Below, in pieces: positions 24,079 to 31,055 of a DNA stretch of 48,619 bases. The notes under the pieces are model-generated. The model saw nothing but the letters and a program-made list of their open reading frames with translations. It was not told where the DNA came from and made no database searches. Location of the stretch: the NCBI GenBank assembly GCA_042408595.1, contig JBHOQX010000012.1, forward strand, positions 1-48,619, given 5' to 3'. Position 1 is the stretch's first letter; the number at the start of each line of letters is the position of its first letter. The stretch is from JBHOQX01 sp042408595. GTDB taxonomy: Bacteria > Chloroflexota > Chloroflexia > Chloroflexales > Roseiflexaceae. The position numbers were made by a program, and so were the translations under genes.

Positions 24079-24426
24079 TTACAGACGGCGTGTCTCGCCG
24101 GTGTAGGGGTCGTCGGTTGGGGGAGGCGGGGGAACCACCTCGACATCGATCACCTGCCCGGCAGGGCGACTGCCCGCGGGCGGCACGACATTGCCGAGCA
24201 CGCTCTTGACCTGCGGGTGGTTCAGCACTTCCCGCACCTGCGGGTGATCGATCACACTGCGGATGCGCGGGCTGTTGAGCGCCTGCTGCACCGTGTCGCT
24301 CGTCAACGCATGCTGTACTTCCGGGCTCCGCAGCCAGCTCTGAATCTTGTCGCGGTTCTGCCAGGCCCACATGCCGCCGGCGACCAGCAAGGCCGCCAGC
24401 GCGCCACCCTTTTTCCTCGGATACAT
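24079..24426 (-). CDS. Small membrane-anchored protein with five 9-residue repeats
   Basis: 115 residues from ATG 24426-24424, preceded by a strong AAGGAG. A short basic start leads into one membrane segment (about 8-23, GALAALLVAGGMWAWQ). Then five tandem nonapeptides follow without gaps at residues 34-78: SPEVQHALT, SDTVQQALN, SPRIRSVID, HPQVREVLN, HPQVKSVLG (pattern x-P-x-V-x-x-V-L-x). A Pro-rich tail (VVPPPPPTDDP) ends the protein. I do not recognise a family. The repeat spacing suggests short stacked helices capped by prolines. It is a monocistronic gene upstream of the uvrC region on the same strand. Confidence 0.75.
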   Translation of the reverse strand: MYPRKKGGALAALLVAGGMWAWQNRDKIQSWLRSPEVQHALTSDTVQQALNSPRIRSVIDHPQVREVLNHPQVKSVLGNVVPPAGSRPAGQVIDVEVVPPPPPTDDPYTGETRRL

Positions 24427-24787
24427 GCGGTGTTCTCCTTGTTCCGGCCGGCCGGCGCCTGGCCAGCCAGACCGTCCTCGCCCAACTGCCTCATGGTTCA
24501 GCCTTCCGGCGGCGCCCGGTTGCCCGCGGCAGCGTTGCAGAAAACGTACCAGTGATTTAGACGCCTCGCTCCGCGCCGGTGTTGCGGTCGGCCAGGCCAT
24601 GTCAACGCCCCGGGCCGGGGAGGTTTGGGCCAACCAGGTCTTGCCAAGCCATCTCCCCGGCTGCTGCGACAGGAGGCCAGGGTCCGGGAGGCTTCGCCCC
24701 GTGGACGTCCCGGCCCTGAAAAGACGCCCTGCGCCGCCCGCTTCAGACAGTCCCGCCGTGGAGCTGGCGACCTGCCCTTGGCGCCGC
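24427..24787. other. 361-bp gene-free region before the riboflavin operon promoter
   Basis: The divergent space between the small repeat protein gene (-) and the riboflavin operon (+). It holds an inverted repeat at 24614-24661 and otherwise nothing I can name. It must contain the promoter of the minus-strand gene, which I could not pick out. Confidence 0.5.
24614..24661. repeat. Inverted repeat sharing a 13-mer with the MITE-like element
   Basis: GCCGGGGAG (24614-24622) pairs perfectly with CTCCCCGGC (24653-24661), extended by GGTTTGG against CCAAGCC. The word CGGGGAGGTTTGG (24616-24628) is exactly that on the minus strand of the MITE-like element at 23733-23880, so this may be a decayed relative. 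Confidence 0.45.
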
Positions 24788-24816
24788 TTGACACAGCACG
24801 CCATCCGGTGTATTGT
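24788..24816 (+). promoter_or_regulatory. Sigma-70-type promoter of the riboflavin operon
   Basis: TTGACA at 24788-24793 and TATTGT at 24811-24816 are separated by exactly 17 bp. The predicted start is near 24823, just upstream of the first helix of the FMN riboswitch. It is the best consensus promoter in the window. Confidence 0.8.
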
Positions 24817-24829
24817 GAAGGTAATTCAA

Positions 24830-25008
24830 GGATCTTCGGGGCAGGGTGCAATTCCCGACCGGCGGTAATGCGCCAGGCGAGAGGCCGGAGGCTGGTGAAC
24901 GATCAAGTATCATCAGCTCCTGGCTCCTGGCGACAAGCCCGCGAGCCGCAAGGCAGGACTCCGGTGCGATTCCGGGGCCGACGGTACAGTCCGGATGGGA
25001 GAAGATCC
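24830..25008 (+). ncRNA. FMN riboswitch (RFN element)
   Basis: All conserved parts of the RFN aptamer are present in order: GGATCTTCGGGGCAGGGTG (P1 and entry to P2), ATTCCCGACCGGCGGTAAT, GCCCGCGAGCCGCAAGGCAG, ACTCCGGTGCGATTCCGG, GCCGACGGTACAGTCCGGAT, and closing GGGAGAAGATCC. P1 is GGATCTTC against GAAGATCC (25001-25008). The variable arm at 24905-24940 is long and contains the word CTCCTGGCTCCTGGCG. FMN binding is expected to switch off the genes downstream through the terminator at 25231-25264. Confidence 0.97.
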
Positions 25009-25230
25009 GCGTGCGCGGCAGGAGCCGCCCGTTTCGCCTTGCCGGCGATGCACTGCTCCGTGCCGGTGTCCACCGTGTAGCCTGGCGCCTCGGCGCGGGC
25101 GAGCGCAACCACCGGAACGGCGTGGTATCGTTAGCATGGGCGGGCCATGCTCCCGCAGGTTGCGATGGAGTGCGCCGGCTCAGGCTGGCCCCTTTCGCGT
25201 CTCCGCCATGCCGCTCCCGTGACGATGCGC
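25009..25230 (+). other. Long linker between aptamer and terminator
   Basis: 222 nt of GC-rich leader RNA lie between the FMN aptamer and its terminator. This is longer than typical expression platforms. I see no convincing gene here. It may fold so as to bring the two distant complementary segments (24834-24842 and 25231-25239) together. Confidence 0.45.
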
Positions 25231-25264
25231 GCCCCGAAGTCCCCGACTTCGGGGCTTTTGTTGT
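25231..25264 (+). terminator. Intrinsic terminator of the FMN riboswitch
   Basis: GCCCCGAAGTC (25231-25241), loop CCC, GACTTCGGGGC (25245-25255), then TTTTGTTGT: a perfect 11-bp stem with a T-run, ending 14 bp before the ribX ATG. The 5' arm GCCCCGAAG can instead pair over 9 bp with CTTCGGGGC at 24834-24842 in the aptamer, giving a plausible antiterminator. Confidence 0.88.
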
Positions 25265-25277
25265 CTGAGGTGCATGC

Positions 25278-26102
25278 ATGATGGTTGACACACACCGGCG
25301 GATGATCGCGGCGGAGCACGCCGGGCCGCCGCCGCGGCCCACACCAGCGCGGCGTGGCCTGCCGGCGGGCATCGCCCTCGCCGCCTCGCTGCTCATCTTC
25401 CTGGCCGCCTGGCAGCTCCTGGTCGCCCTGCGCAACTACCCGGCGTTCATTCTGCCCTCGCCGGTGGAGGTCTTCCGCCGGCTGGCGTTGGAGCTGTCCG
25501 GCGGCACTCTGCTGCACCACGCCTCGCTGACGCTGGCCGAGGCGCTGGCCGGGTTCGGGATCGCCTTCGTGATCAGCGGCATCCTCGGCTACCTGTTGGC
25601 CCACGCGCCCCGGGCCGAGCGGATCGTCACGCCGCAGCTTGCCGTGACCCAGGCCATCCCGGTCGTGGCGGTCGCGCCGCTGATCATCCTGTGGGTGGGG
25701 GCGGACATCCGGGCGCGGATCCTGGTCGCGGCGATCGTTACGTTCTTCCCGATACTCAGCGCGACCATCGCGGCGCTGCGCGGCGTGCCGCGCGAACTGC
25801 GCGAGATGGCGACGATCAGCGGGGCCGGCCAGCGCCAGGTGCTGTGGTATGTCGAGCTGCCGCTGGCGCTGCCCGGCATCTTCGCCGGCGTGAAGACCGG
25901 CCTGGCGCTGGCGACCACCGGCGCGGTCGTCGGCGAGTTCGTCGGCGGGCGCGATGGCCTGGGTGCGCTGATCAACATCGCCCGCGGCCTGTTCGACACC
26001 CCGTTGATGTTCGCCGCGCTGGTCGTGCTGGCGGCGATGACGCTTGCCTTCTACCTGGCGGCGGTGCTGCTGGAGCGCGCGCTGGTGCGGTGGGAGGCGT
26101 GA
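25278..26102 (+). CDS. ribX: ABC transporter permease, RibX-type riboflavin uptake
   Basis: 274 residues with about six membrane segments from residue 30 on. The cytoplasmic coupling loop ELREMATISGAGQRQVLWYV (about 172-191) is the EAA motif of importer permeases of the SsuC/ThiX/TauC family. A TGAGG ribosome site lies 8 nt upstream. It is the first gene after the FMN riboswitch and its terminator and is followed by an NMT1-like binding lipoprotein and riboflavin synthase. RibXY systems described in Chloroflexota have this composition and regulation, so riboflavin or a precursor is the likely cargo. No ATPase gene is adjacent; a shared ATPase from elsewhere would be needed. Confidence 0.85.
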   Translation: MMVDTHRRMIAAEHAGPPPRPTPARRGLPAGIALAASLLIFLAAWQLLVALRNYPAFILPSPVEVFRRLALELSGGTLLHHASLTLAEALAGFGIAFVISGILGYLLAHAPRAERIVTPQLAVTQAIPVVAVAPLIILWVGADIRARILVAAIVTFFPILSATIAALRGVPRELREMATISGAGQRQVLWYVELPLALPGIFAGVKTGLALATTGAVVGEFVGGRDGLGALINIARGLFDTPLMFAALVVLAAMTLAFYLAAVLLERALVRWEA

Positions 26103-26203
26103 TGGGAAGCCCGGCGGCCAGATGCCAGGCGCCCGTTCGCTCGCTGTCCGCCTGCCTGGCCGCCTGATGCCTTGCCGTTTTTCTGTATGTACAAGGGGAA
26201 TCC

Positions 26204-27268
26204 ATGCTCCGCAAACTCTCCATGCTAATGCTGCTCGCCGCGCTGCTGGCAGCCTGCGGCAGCGGCGGCCCTGTCGGCCCGGTGGACAGCGGCTACGGCC
26301 GATCGTCATCCGGCGATCGCGCGGCGACCCAACCGACCGCCGCGCCGACGGCGCGCGCGCAACTGCGTGAGATCACGATCGCGATGTCGTACATCCCAAA
26401 CGTCCAGTTCGCACCGTTCTATGTCGCCGACAAGAACGGCTACTATGCCGAAGCCGGCCTGAAGGTCAATTTCGACTACAACTTCGAGACGGATGTGGTT
26501 CAGCGCACCGCGCAGGAGACCGCGCAGTTCGGCCTCGCCAGCGGCGACTCGGTGCTGCTGGCGCGCTCGAAAGGGCTGCCGATCGTCACCGTGGCCACCA
26601 CCAGCCAGCGCTTCCCGATCGTGGTGTTCAGCAAGGCCGAGGCGAACATCGCCAAACCGGCGGATCTGAAGGGCAAGAGCCTCGGCATCCCTGGCCGTTT
26701 CGGCGCGAGCTACATCGGCCTGCTGGCCCTGCTGTACGCCAGCAAGATGCAGGAGAGCGACCTGAATATTCAAGAGATCGGCTTCACCCAGGCGGCGGCG
26801 GTGAGCCAGGGCAAGGTGCAGGCGGCCACCGGCTACGGCAACAACGAACCGGTGCAGCTCGAACAGCAGGGGATCAAGGTCAATACGATCAAGGTGTCAG
26901 ACTATTTTCCGCTCGCGTCGGACGGGATCATCACGAGTGAAAAGCTGATCAAGGAGCAGCCGGATGCCGTGCGCGGTTTCGTTCGGGCGACGCTGCGCGG
27001 CATGCAGGACGTGATCGCCGACCCGGACGCGGCGTTCGCGACGGCGCTACAATACATTCCCGAGGCGCAGCGCGGCGACACGGCGTTGCAGCGCAAGGTG
27101 CTTCAGGCGACGCTGCCCTACTGGCAGAGCGACGCGACGGCGAAAAACGGCCTCGGCTTCACCGACCGGGCGCAGTGGGACGCGACCTACACCTTCCTGC
27201 GCGACAGCGGGCTGCTGAAGGAGCAGGTGGACGTCGGCGCGGCGTTCACCAATGCCTATCTGAAATAA
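26204..27268 (+). CDS. ribY: Substrate-binding lipoprotein, RibY-type riboflavin uptake
   Basis: 354 residues. Lipoprotein signal LLAALLAAC with the lipid-bearing Cys18, a low-complexity spacer to about residue 60, then an NMT1/THI5-like periplasmic binding fold: IAMSYIPNVQFAPFYVADKN, GYYAEAGL, QFGLASGDSVLLARSKGLP, and DLKGKSLGIPGRFGASY. Ligands of this fold are thiamine precursors, sulfonates and, for RibY, riboflavin. Regulation by the FMN riboswitch points to a flavin. AAGGGG precedes the ATG. It lies 101 bp downstream of the permease gene and 13 bp upstream of riboflavin synthase, so co-transcription is likely. Confidence 0.87.
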   Translation: MLRKLSMLMLLAALLAACGSGGPVGPVDSGYGRSSSGDRAATQPTAAPTARAQLREITIAMSYIPNVQFAPFYVADKNGYYAEAGLKVNFDYNFETDVVQRTAQETAQFGLASGDSVLLARSKGLPIVTVATTSQRFPIVVFSKAEANIAKPADLKGKSLGIPGRFGASYIGLLALLYASKMQESDLNIQEIGFTQAAAVSQGKVQAATGYGNNEPVQLEQQGIKVNTIKVSDYFPLASDGIITSEKLIKEQPDAVRGFVRATLRGMQDVIADPDAAFATALQYIPEAQRGDTALQRKVLQATLPYWQSDATAKNGLGFTDRAQWDATYTFLRDSGLLKEQVDVGAAFTNAYLK

Positions 27269-27281
27269 TTGGGGCGGTGCG

Positions 27282-27887
27282 ATGTTCAGCGGAATCGTTG
27301 AGGAGATCGGCGAGGTGCACGCCGCGACCACCGACGCGGCCCAGGGCAACGCCCTGACTATCGGCTGCCGAGTGGCCATCGAGGGCGCGCGCATCGGCGA
27401 CAGTATCGCCGTCAATGGCGTCTGCCTGACGGTCACGGCACTGCTCGACGCCGGCTTCACCGCTGGCCTCAGCCCGGAGACGCTGCGCCGCACCAACTTG
27501 GGGCGCCTGCGGGTGGGCGACCCGGTGAACCTCGAGCGGTCGCTGGCCCTCGGCGGGCGGCTCGGCGGGCACTACGTCCAGGGCCACATCGACGGCGTCG
27601 GCCAGATTGTGGCGGTGACACCAGAGGGCGACTCGCGCCGGGTCGCGATCCGCCCGCCGCCCGGCCTGATGCGCTACATCGTGGAGAAGGGCTACGTCGC
27701 GGTGGACGGGGTCAGCCTGACCGTCGCGGCCCTCGACCACGACACCTTCACCGTCGCGCTGATCGCCCATACGCAGCAGGCGGTGATCATGGGCCGCCAG
27801 GGCGTGGGCGCGCCGGTGAATATCGAGGTCGATGTCATCGCGAAGTACGTGGAGCGGCTCGTCCAGCCGCTGCGCGGGCCGGCCTGA
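27282..27887 (+). CDS. ribE: Riboflavin synthase alpha subunit
   Basis: 201 residues, the normal length. It converts two 6,7-dimethyl-8-ribityllumazine molecules to riboflavin and a pyrimidine. Two lumazine-binding repeats are visible: MFSGIVEEIGEV... SIAVNGVCLTVTAL... SPETLRRTNLG (1-95), and GHYVQGHIDGVGQI... YVAVDGVSLTVAAL (96-190). The catalytic N-terminal MFSG and the HxDG motif are intact. The ribosome site is GGGGCGG. The other rib genes (ribA, ribB, ribD, ribH) are not in the window, so this operon pairs only the last biosynthetic step with uptake. Confidence 0.97.
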   Translation: MFSGIVEEIGEVHAATTDAAQGNALTIGCRVAIEGARIGDSIAVNGVCLTVTALLDAGFTAGLSPETLRRTNLGRLRVGDPVNLERSLALGGRLGGHYVQGHIDGVGQIVAVTPEGDSRRVAIRPPPGLMRYIVEKGYVAVDGVSLTVAALDHDTFTVALIAHTQQAVIMGRQGVGAPVNIEVDVIAKYVERLVQPLRGPA

Positions 27888-28045
27888 CGCCTCCGGTCCA
27901 ACGGGCGAGGCACCGGGCACCCCGCGAAAGGGCTGCTCTATCCGGCCTCGTCCGGCACGTGTCTCTCGTCTTCGAGGCGTGAGCCACCGGCGATCGGCAG
28001 CGGGCAGCGCGCCATCTCATCGGCGAACGGGCGACGGCTGGCCGG

Positions 28046-29161
28046 ATGCATATCCTCCAGATCTATAAAGACTACCCGCCGGTGCTCGGCGGCATCGAAG
28101 GCCACCTGCGCGACCTGAGCGAGGGCCTGGCCGCGCGCGGGCACCACGTCTCCGTGCTCGTCACGGCGCCGGGGCCGCGCACGGAGATCGAGCGGCCCCG
28201 CCCCGGCCTGACGATCATCCGCGCGGCGCGCGTCGCCCGGCTCGCCTCGACGCCGCTCAGCCCGGCGATGCCTGAGCTTGCCCGGCAGCTCCACCCCGAC
28301 CTGGCGCATCTGCATTTCCCTTACCCGCCGGGTGACCTGGCGTGGCGGGCGCTGCCCAACCGGCCACCACTTGTCGTCACCTACCACAGCGACATCGTGC
28401 GCCAGCGGGCGCTGCGCCGGCTCTACGGCCCACTGATGCGGCAAACGCTCGCCCGCGCGGCGCGGATCATCGCTACCAGCCCGCACTATATCGCCTCATC
28501 GGCGGTGCTGCGGCGCTACGTGGCAAAGTGCGCGGTCGTGCCGCTCGGCGTGGACGCGGCGCGGCTGGCGCAGGCCGACCAGCGGCGAGTAGCCGGGCTG
28601 CGGGCGCGCTACAACAACCGGCCGCTGCTGCTGTTCGTCGGGCGGCTGCGCTACTACAAGGGGCTCCATGTGCTGCTGGACGCGCTGCCCCACATCCAGG
28701 CCGAGCTACTGCTCGCCGGGAGCGGCCCGGAGGAGCGGGCGCTGGCCGCGCAGGCGGCCCGGCACGGCGTGGCCGGGCGGGTGCATTTCCTGGGCGATGT
28801 GCCCGACGACGACCTGCCGAATCTGTACCACGCCGCCGACCTGTTCGTCCTGCCGTCGCACCTGCGCGCCGAGGCGTTCGGAATCGCGCAGGCGGAGGCG
28901 CTGGCCGCCGGGCTGCCCTCGGTCTGCACCGAGCTCGGCACAGGAACAAGTTATGTCAATGTAAACGGCGAGACCGGAGCCGTTGTCCCGCCGGGCGACC
29001 CAGCGGCGCTCGCCGCGGCGATCAACCGGCTCCTGGCGCAGCCCGAACTGCTGCGGCGCTACGGCGAGGCCGGTCGGTCCCGCATCGCGGCCCACTTCAC
29101 CCGGGAACGCATGCTTGACCGGGTCGAGGCGGTGTATCGCGAGGTGATCCGGGCGGGGTGA
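28046..29161 (+). CDS. Family 4-type glycosyltransferase
   Basis: 371 residues with the GT-B fold of GT4 enzymes. The N-terminal acceptor domain opens with MHILQIYKDYPPVLGGIEGH and carries an LAHLHFPYPPGDL segment. The C-terminal donor domain has LLFVGRLRYYKGLHVLLDAL, GRVHFLGDVPDDDLPNLYHA, VLPSHLRAEAFGIAQAEALA with the nucleotide-sugar E-x7-E pattern, and a NGETGAVVPPGDP loop. Such enzymes build cell-surface glycans or glycolipids at the inner face of the membrane. The ribosome site is weak, but the family's usual N-terminus fixes this start. It is not linked to other glycan genes, so donor and acceptor are unknown. Confidence 0.92.
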   Translation: MHILQIYKDYPPVLGGIEGHLRDLSEGLAARGHHVSVLVTAPGPRTEIERPRPGLTIIRAARVARLASTPLSPAMPELARQLHPDLAHLHFPYPPGDLAWRALPNRPPLVVTYHSDIVRQRALRRLYGPLMRQTLARAARIIATSPHYIASSAVLRRYVAKCAVVPLGVDAARLAQADQRRVAGLRARYNNRPLLLFVGRLRYYKGLHVLLDALPHIQAELLLAGSGPEERALAAQAARHGVAGRVHFLGDVPDDDLPNLYHAADLFVLPSHLRAEAFGIAQAEALAAGLPSVCTELGTGTSYVNVNGETGAVVPPGDPAALAAAINRLLAQPELLRRYGEAGRSRIAAHFTRERMLDRVEAVYREVIRAG

Positions 29162-29321
29162 TGCGTTCGGACGATCGGCTCTCAGACAGGCAAGCCATCG
29201 CCGTACATGGACCAACTGTCATTCGAAAAAGTCTACCCGCCTGACTGTCTGCCCATTTCGCGATTGCAGATCGTCTGCCTGTCTGACTGTCTGGCTTCTG
29301 ACCTTCTACCCATCTGTTGGC

Positions 29322-30161
29322 TCAGAACAGAGCATTCGCCAGCCGCCGCCGGTACTCGCCAACCAGGGGGTCGTTGTCGCCCAGCAGGGCGAAGATCGCC
29401 AGCATCGCTCGCCGCGCCGCGTCGTTGCCGAAGGCTCGGTCGGCCTGAACGAGCTGCAGGAGCTGGTCGAGCGCCTCGGCATAGCGGCCGGCGCGCAGGG
29501 CCTGGCCCGCCTGCGCAAAGCGCGCCGCCGACTCGCCGCCATCGGTCGAGTCCGCCGCCGCCAGCAGTTCGTGCAGCTCGCCGAGCGCCTGCGCCCGCGC
29601 GAAGAAGGGCGAACGGGCCGGCACCTCGGCCAGCAGCTGCGCCCCCTCCGGGTCGCCGCGCAGCGTCAGCAGGCGGCCAAGCCCGAACAGCGCCGCGGCG
29701 TTGTCCGGCTCCGCACCGAGCGCCAGGCGATAGCGCGCGATCGCCGCCTCCGGGTCGCTGGCCTCGAGGGCCTGGGCTGCCGCCGCCAGCGCATCCGCTT
29801 CGGACGGAACGACGCGCTTGAGCCAGGCGCGCACCTGCCCCTCCGGCAGCGCGCCGGTGAACGCATCGACCACCCGGCCGTCGCGGAAGGCTTTTACCGC
29901 CGGGATACCCTGCACCTGGAACAGCTGTGCCAGGCTCGGGTTTTCGTCCACGTTGATTTTGGCGAGCACAAACGCCCCGCGCGCCTCCCCCGCGAGCTTT
30001 TCGAGCGTCGGGCCGAGCACGCGGCACGGGCCGCACCACGGGGCCCAAAAATCGACCACGACCGGTATCTCGCGCGAGCGCGCCAGCACCTCGCGCTGGA
30101 AGGTCTGCTCGTTGACCTCGATGACAGCGGCAGGCGGTCGAGAATCTATCTCGGTTGCCAT
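29322..30161 (-). CDS. Thioredoxin-TPR fusion (CnoX/YbbN-like)
   Basis: 279 residues from ATG 30161-30159, with GAGG 7 nt upstream; an ATG 12 nt further up is possible. Residues about 12-110 are a thioredoxin domain with VVVDFWAPWCGPCRVL (Cys43 and Cys46) and the cis-Pro motif QGIPAVKAF. The remaining 170 residues are TPR-like helices (DPEAAIARYRLALGAEPDN; RYAEALDQLLQL). This matches the CnoX/YbbN architecture, a chaperone-redox protein that protects folding clients during oxidative stress. Unlike E. coli CnoX, it keeps a full WCGPC, so it may reduce disulfides as well. Cytoplasmic. Confidence 0.92.
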   Translation of the reverse strand: MATEIDSRPPAAVIEVNEQTFQREVLARSREIPVVVDFWAPWCGPCRVLGPTLEKLAGEARGAFVLAKINVDENPSLAQLFQVQGIPAVKAFRDGRVVDAFTGALPEGQVRAWLKRVVPSEADALAAAAQALEASDPEAAIARYRLALGAEPDNAAALFGLGRLLTLRGDPEGAQLLAEVPARSPFFARAQALGELHELLAAADSTDGGESAARFAQAGQALRAGRYAEALDQLLQLVQADRAFGNDAARRAMLAIFALLGDNDPLVGEYRRRLANALF

Positions 30162-30257
30162 CTGTGGCCTCATGCTGGACAGTCGTCGATCTCTGCCAGG
30201 GCAGTGTACCAGAAAAACGGCCGCCGCGCACAAGCCGGGGACATGGCAGCGCGCCGC

Positions 30258-31007
30258 TCAGCGCCCCGCCGCGGCGGCATCCGTCAGTGCCTCGCGTGCC
30301 ATGAGAGGCAGCAGAACGTTCGCGGTCGCTGCCAGGTGCTGCTGCATCGCTGCACCAGCTGCGGCGCTATCGCCGTCCCGGATCGCTGTGACGATCCGGG
30401 TATGTTGCTCAGTCGCGCCGCGCACGTGCTCACACGCATGGTGGATCAGAGCGTCGAGCAGATCGGCGAGCGCCGCCTGCACATCGGTCACCGCCGCCAG
30501 CAGGCGGGAGCTGTGGGCGGCGCGGGCGATGGCGACATGGAGGCGCACATCGGCGGCGCGGTAGGCTTCGTAATCGCCCTGCGCCCGCTGGACGAGCGCC
30601 GCCAGCGCTTCGAGTTCGGCGCGCTCGTCGGCAGTGGCGCGCACGGCGGCGAGCGCCGCGGCCTCGGTTTCGACTGCGTTGCGGTAATCCAGCAATGACA
30701 GGAGGTCGTCGCGCTGCCGCCGCAGCAGCTCGGCCAGACAATCCGGCCCCGGCATCGGCGGCCAGCGCGCCACGAATGAGCCGCCCTGGCGCCCGCGACG
30801 AATCTCCAGCCAGCCATCTTCCGCCAGGCTTTGGAGCGCGACACGCAGGGTCGAGCGGCTGACACCGAGCTGCGACGCCAGCTCCCGCTCCGGCGGCAGG
30901 CGCTCGCCCGGGCTCAGCAGACGCACCCGGATCACGCCAAACACGCGCTGCACAGTCTCATCGATCGGGTTTGGGCTGCGGATCGCGCTGAAGATATCGC
31001 CTTGCAT
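30258..31007 (-). CDS. FadR/GntR-family transcriptional regulator
   Basis: 249 residues from ATG 31007-31005. An N-terminal winged helix-turn-helix of the GntR type (GERLPPERELASQLGVSRST, then LRVALQSLAEDGWLEIRRGR) is followed by an all-helical FCD ligand-binding domain (about 85-235) with the metal-ligand-type residues DVRLHVAIARAAHS and EHTRIVTAIRDGD-like text (here EQHTRIVTAI). FCD regulators bind small carboxylates and repress catabolic genes. It stands alone between the thioredoxin and mutS genes on the same strand, with no catabolic operon nearby. A GTG-class start slightly upstream is possible. Confidence 0.92.
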   Translation of the reverse strand: MQGDIFSAIRSPNPIDETVQRVFGVIRVRLLSPGERLPPERELASQLGVSRSTLRVALQSLAEDGWLEIRRGRQGGSFVARWPPMPGPDCLAELLRRQRDDLLSLLDYRNAVETEAAALAAVRATADERAELEALAALVQRAQGDYEAYRAADVRLHVAIARAAHSSRLLAAVTDVQAALADLLDALIHHACEHVRGATEQHTRIVTAIRDGDSAAAGAAMQQHLAATANVLLPLMAREALTDAAAAGR

Positions 31008-31055
31008 ACCCTCACTACAGGCGGGTGAGGGGAAGCACATCGGTCGGTGAGGCCC

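Noticed and set aside
24846..25268. Open frame inside the riboflavin leader that could be a leader peptide
   Set aside because: It starts within the conserved aptamer, has no ribosome site and runs through the terminator; the RNA structure explains the region.
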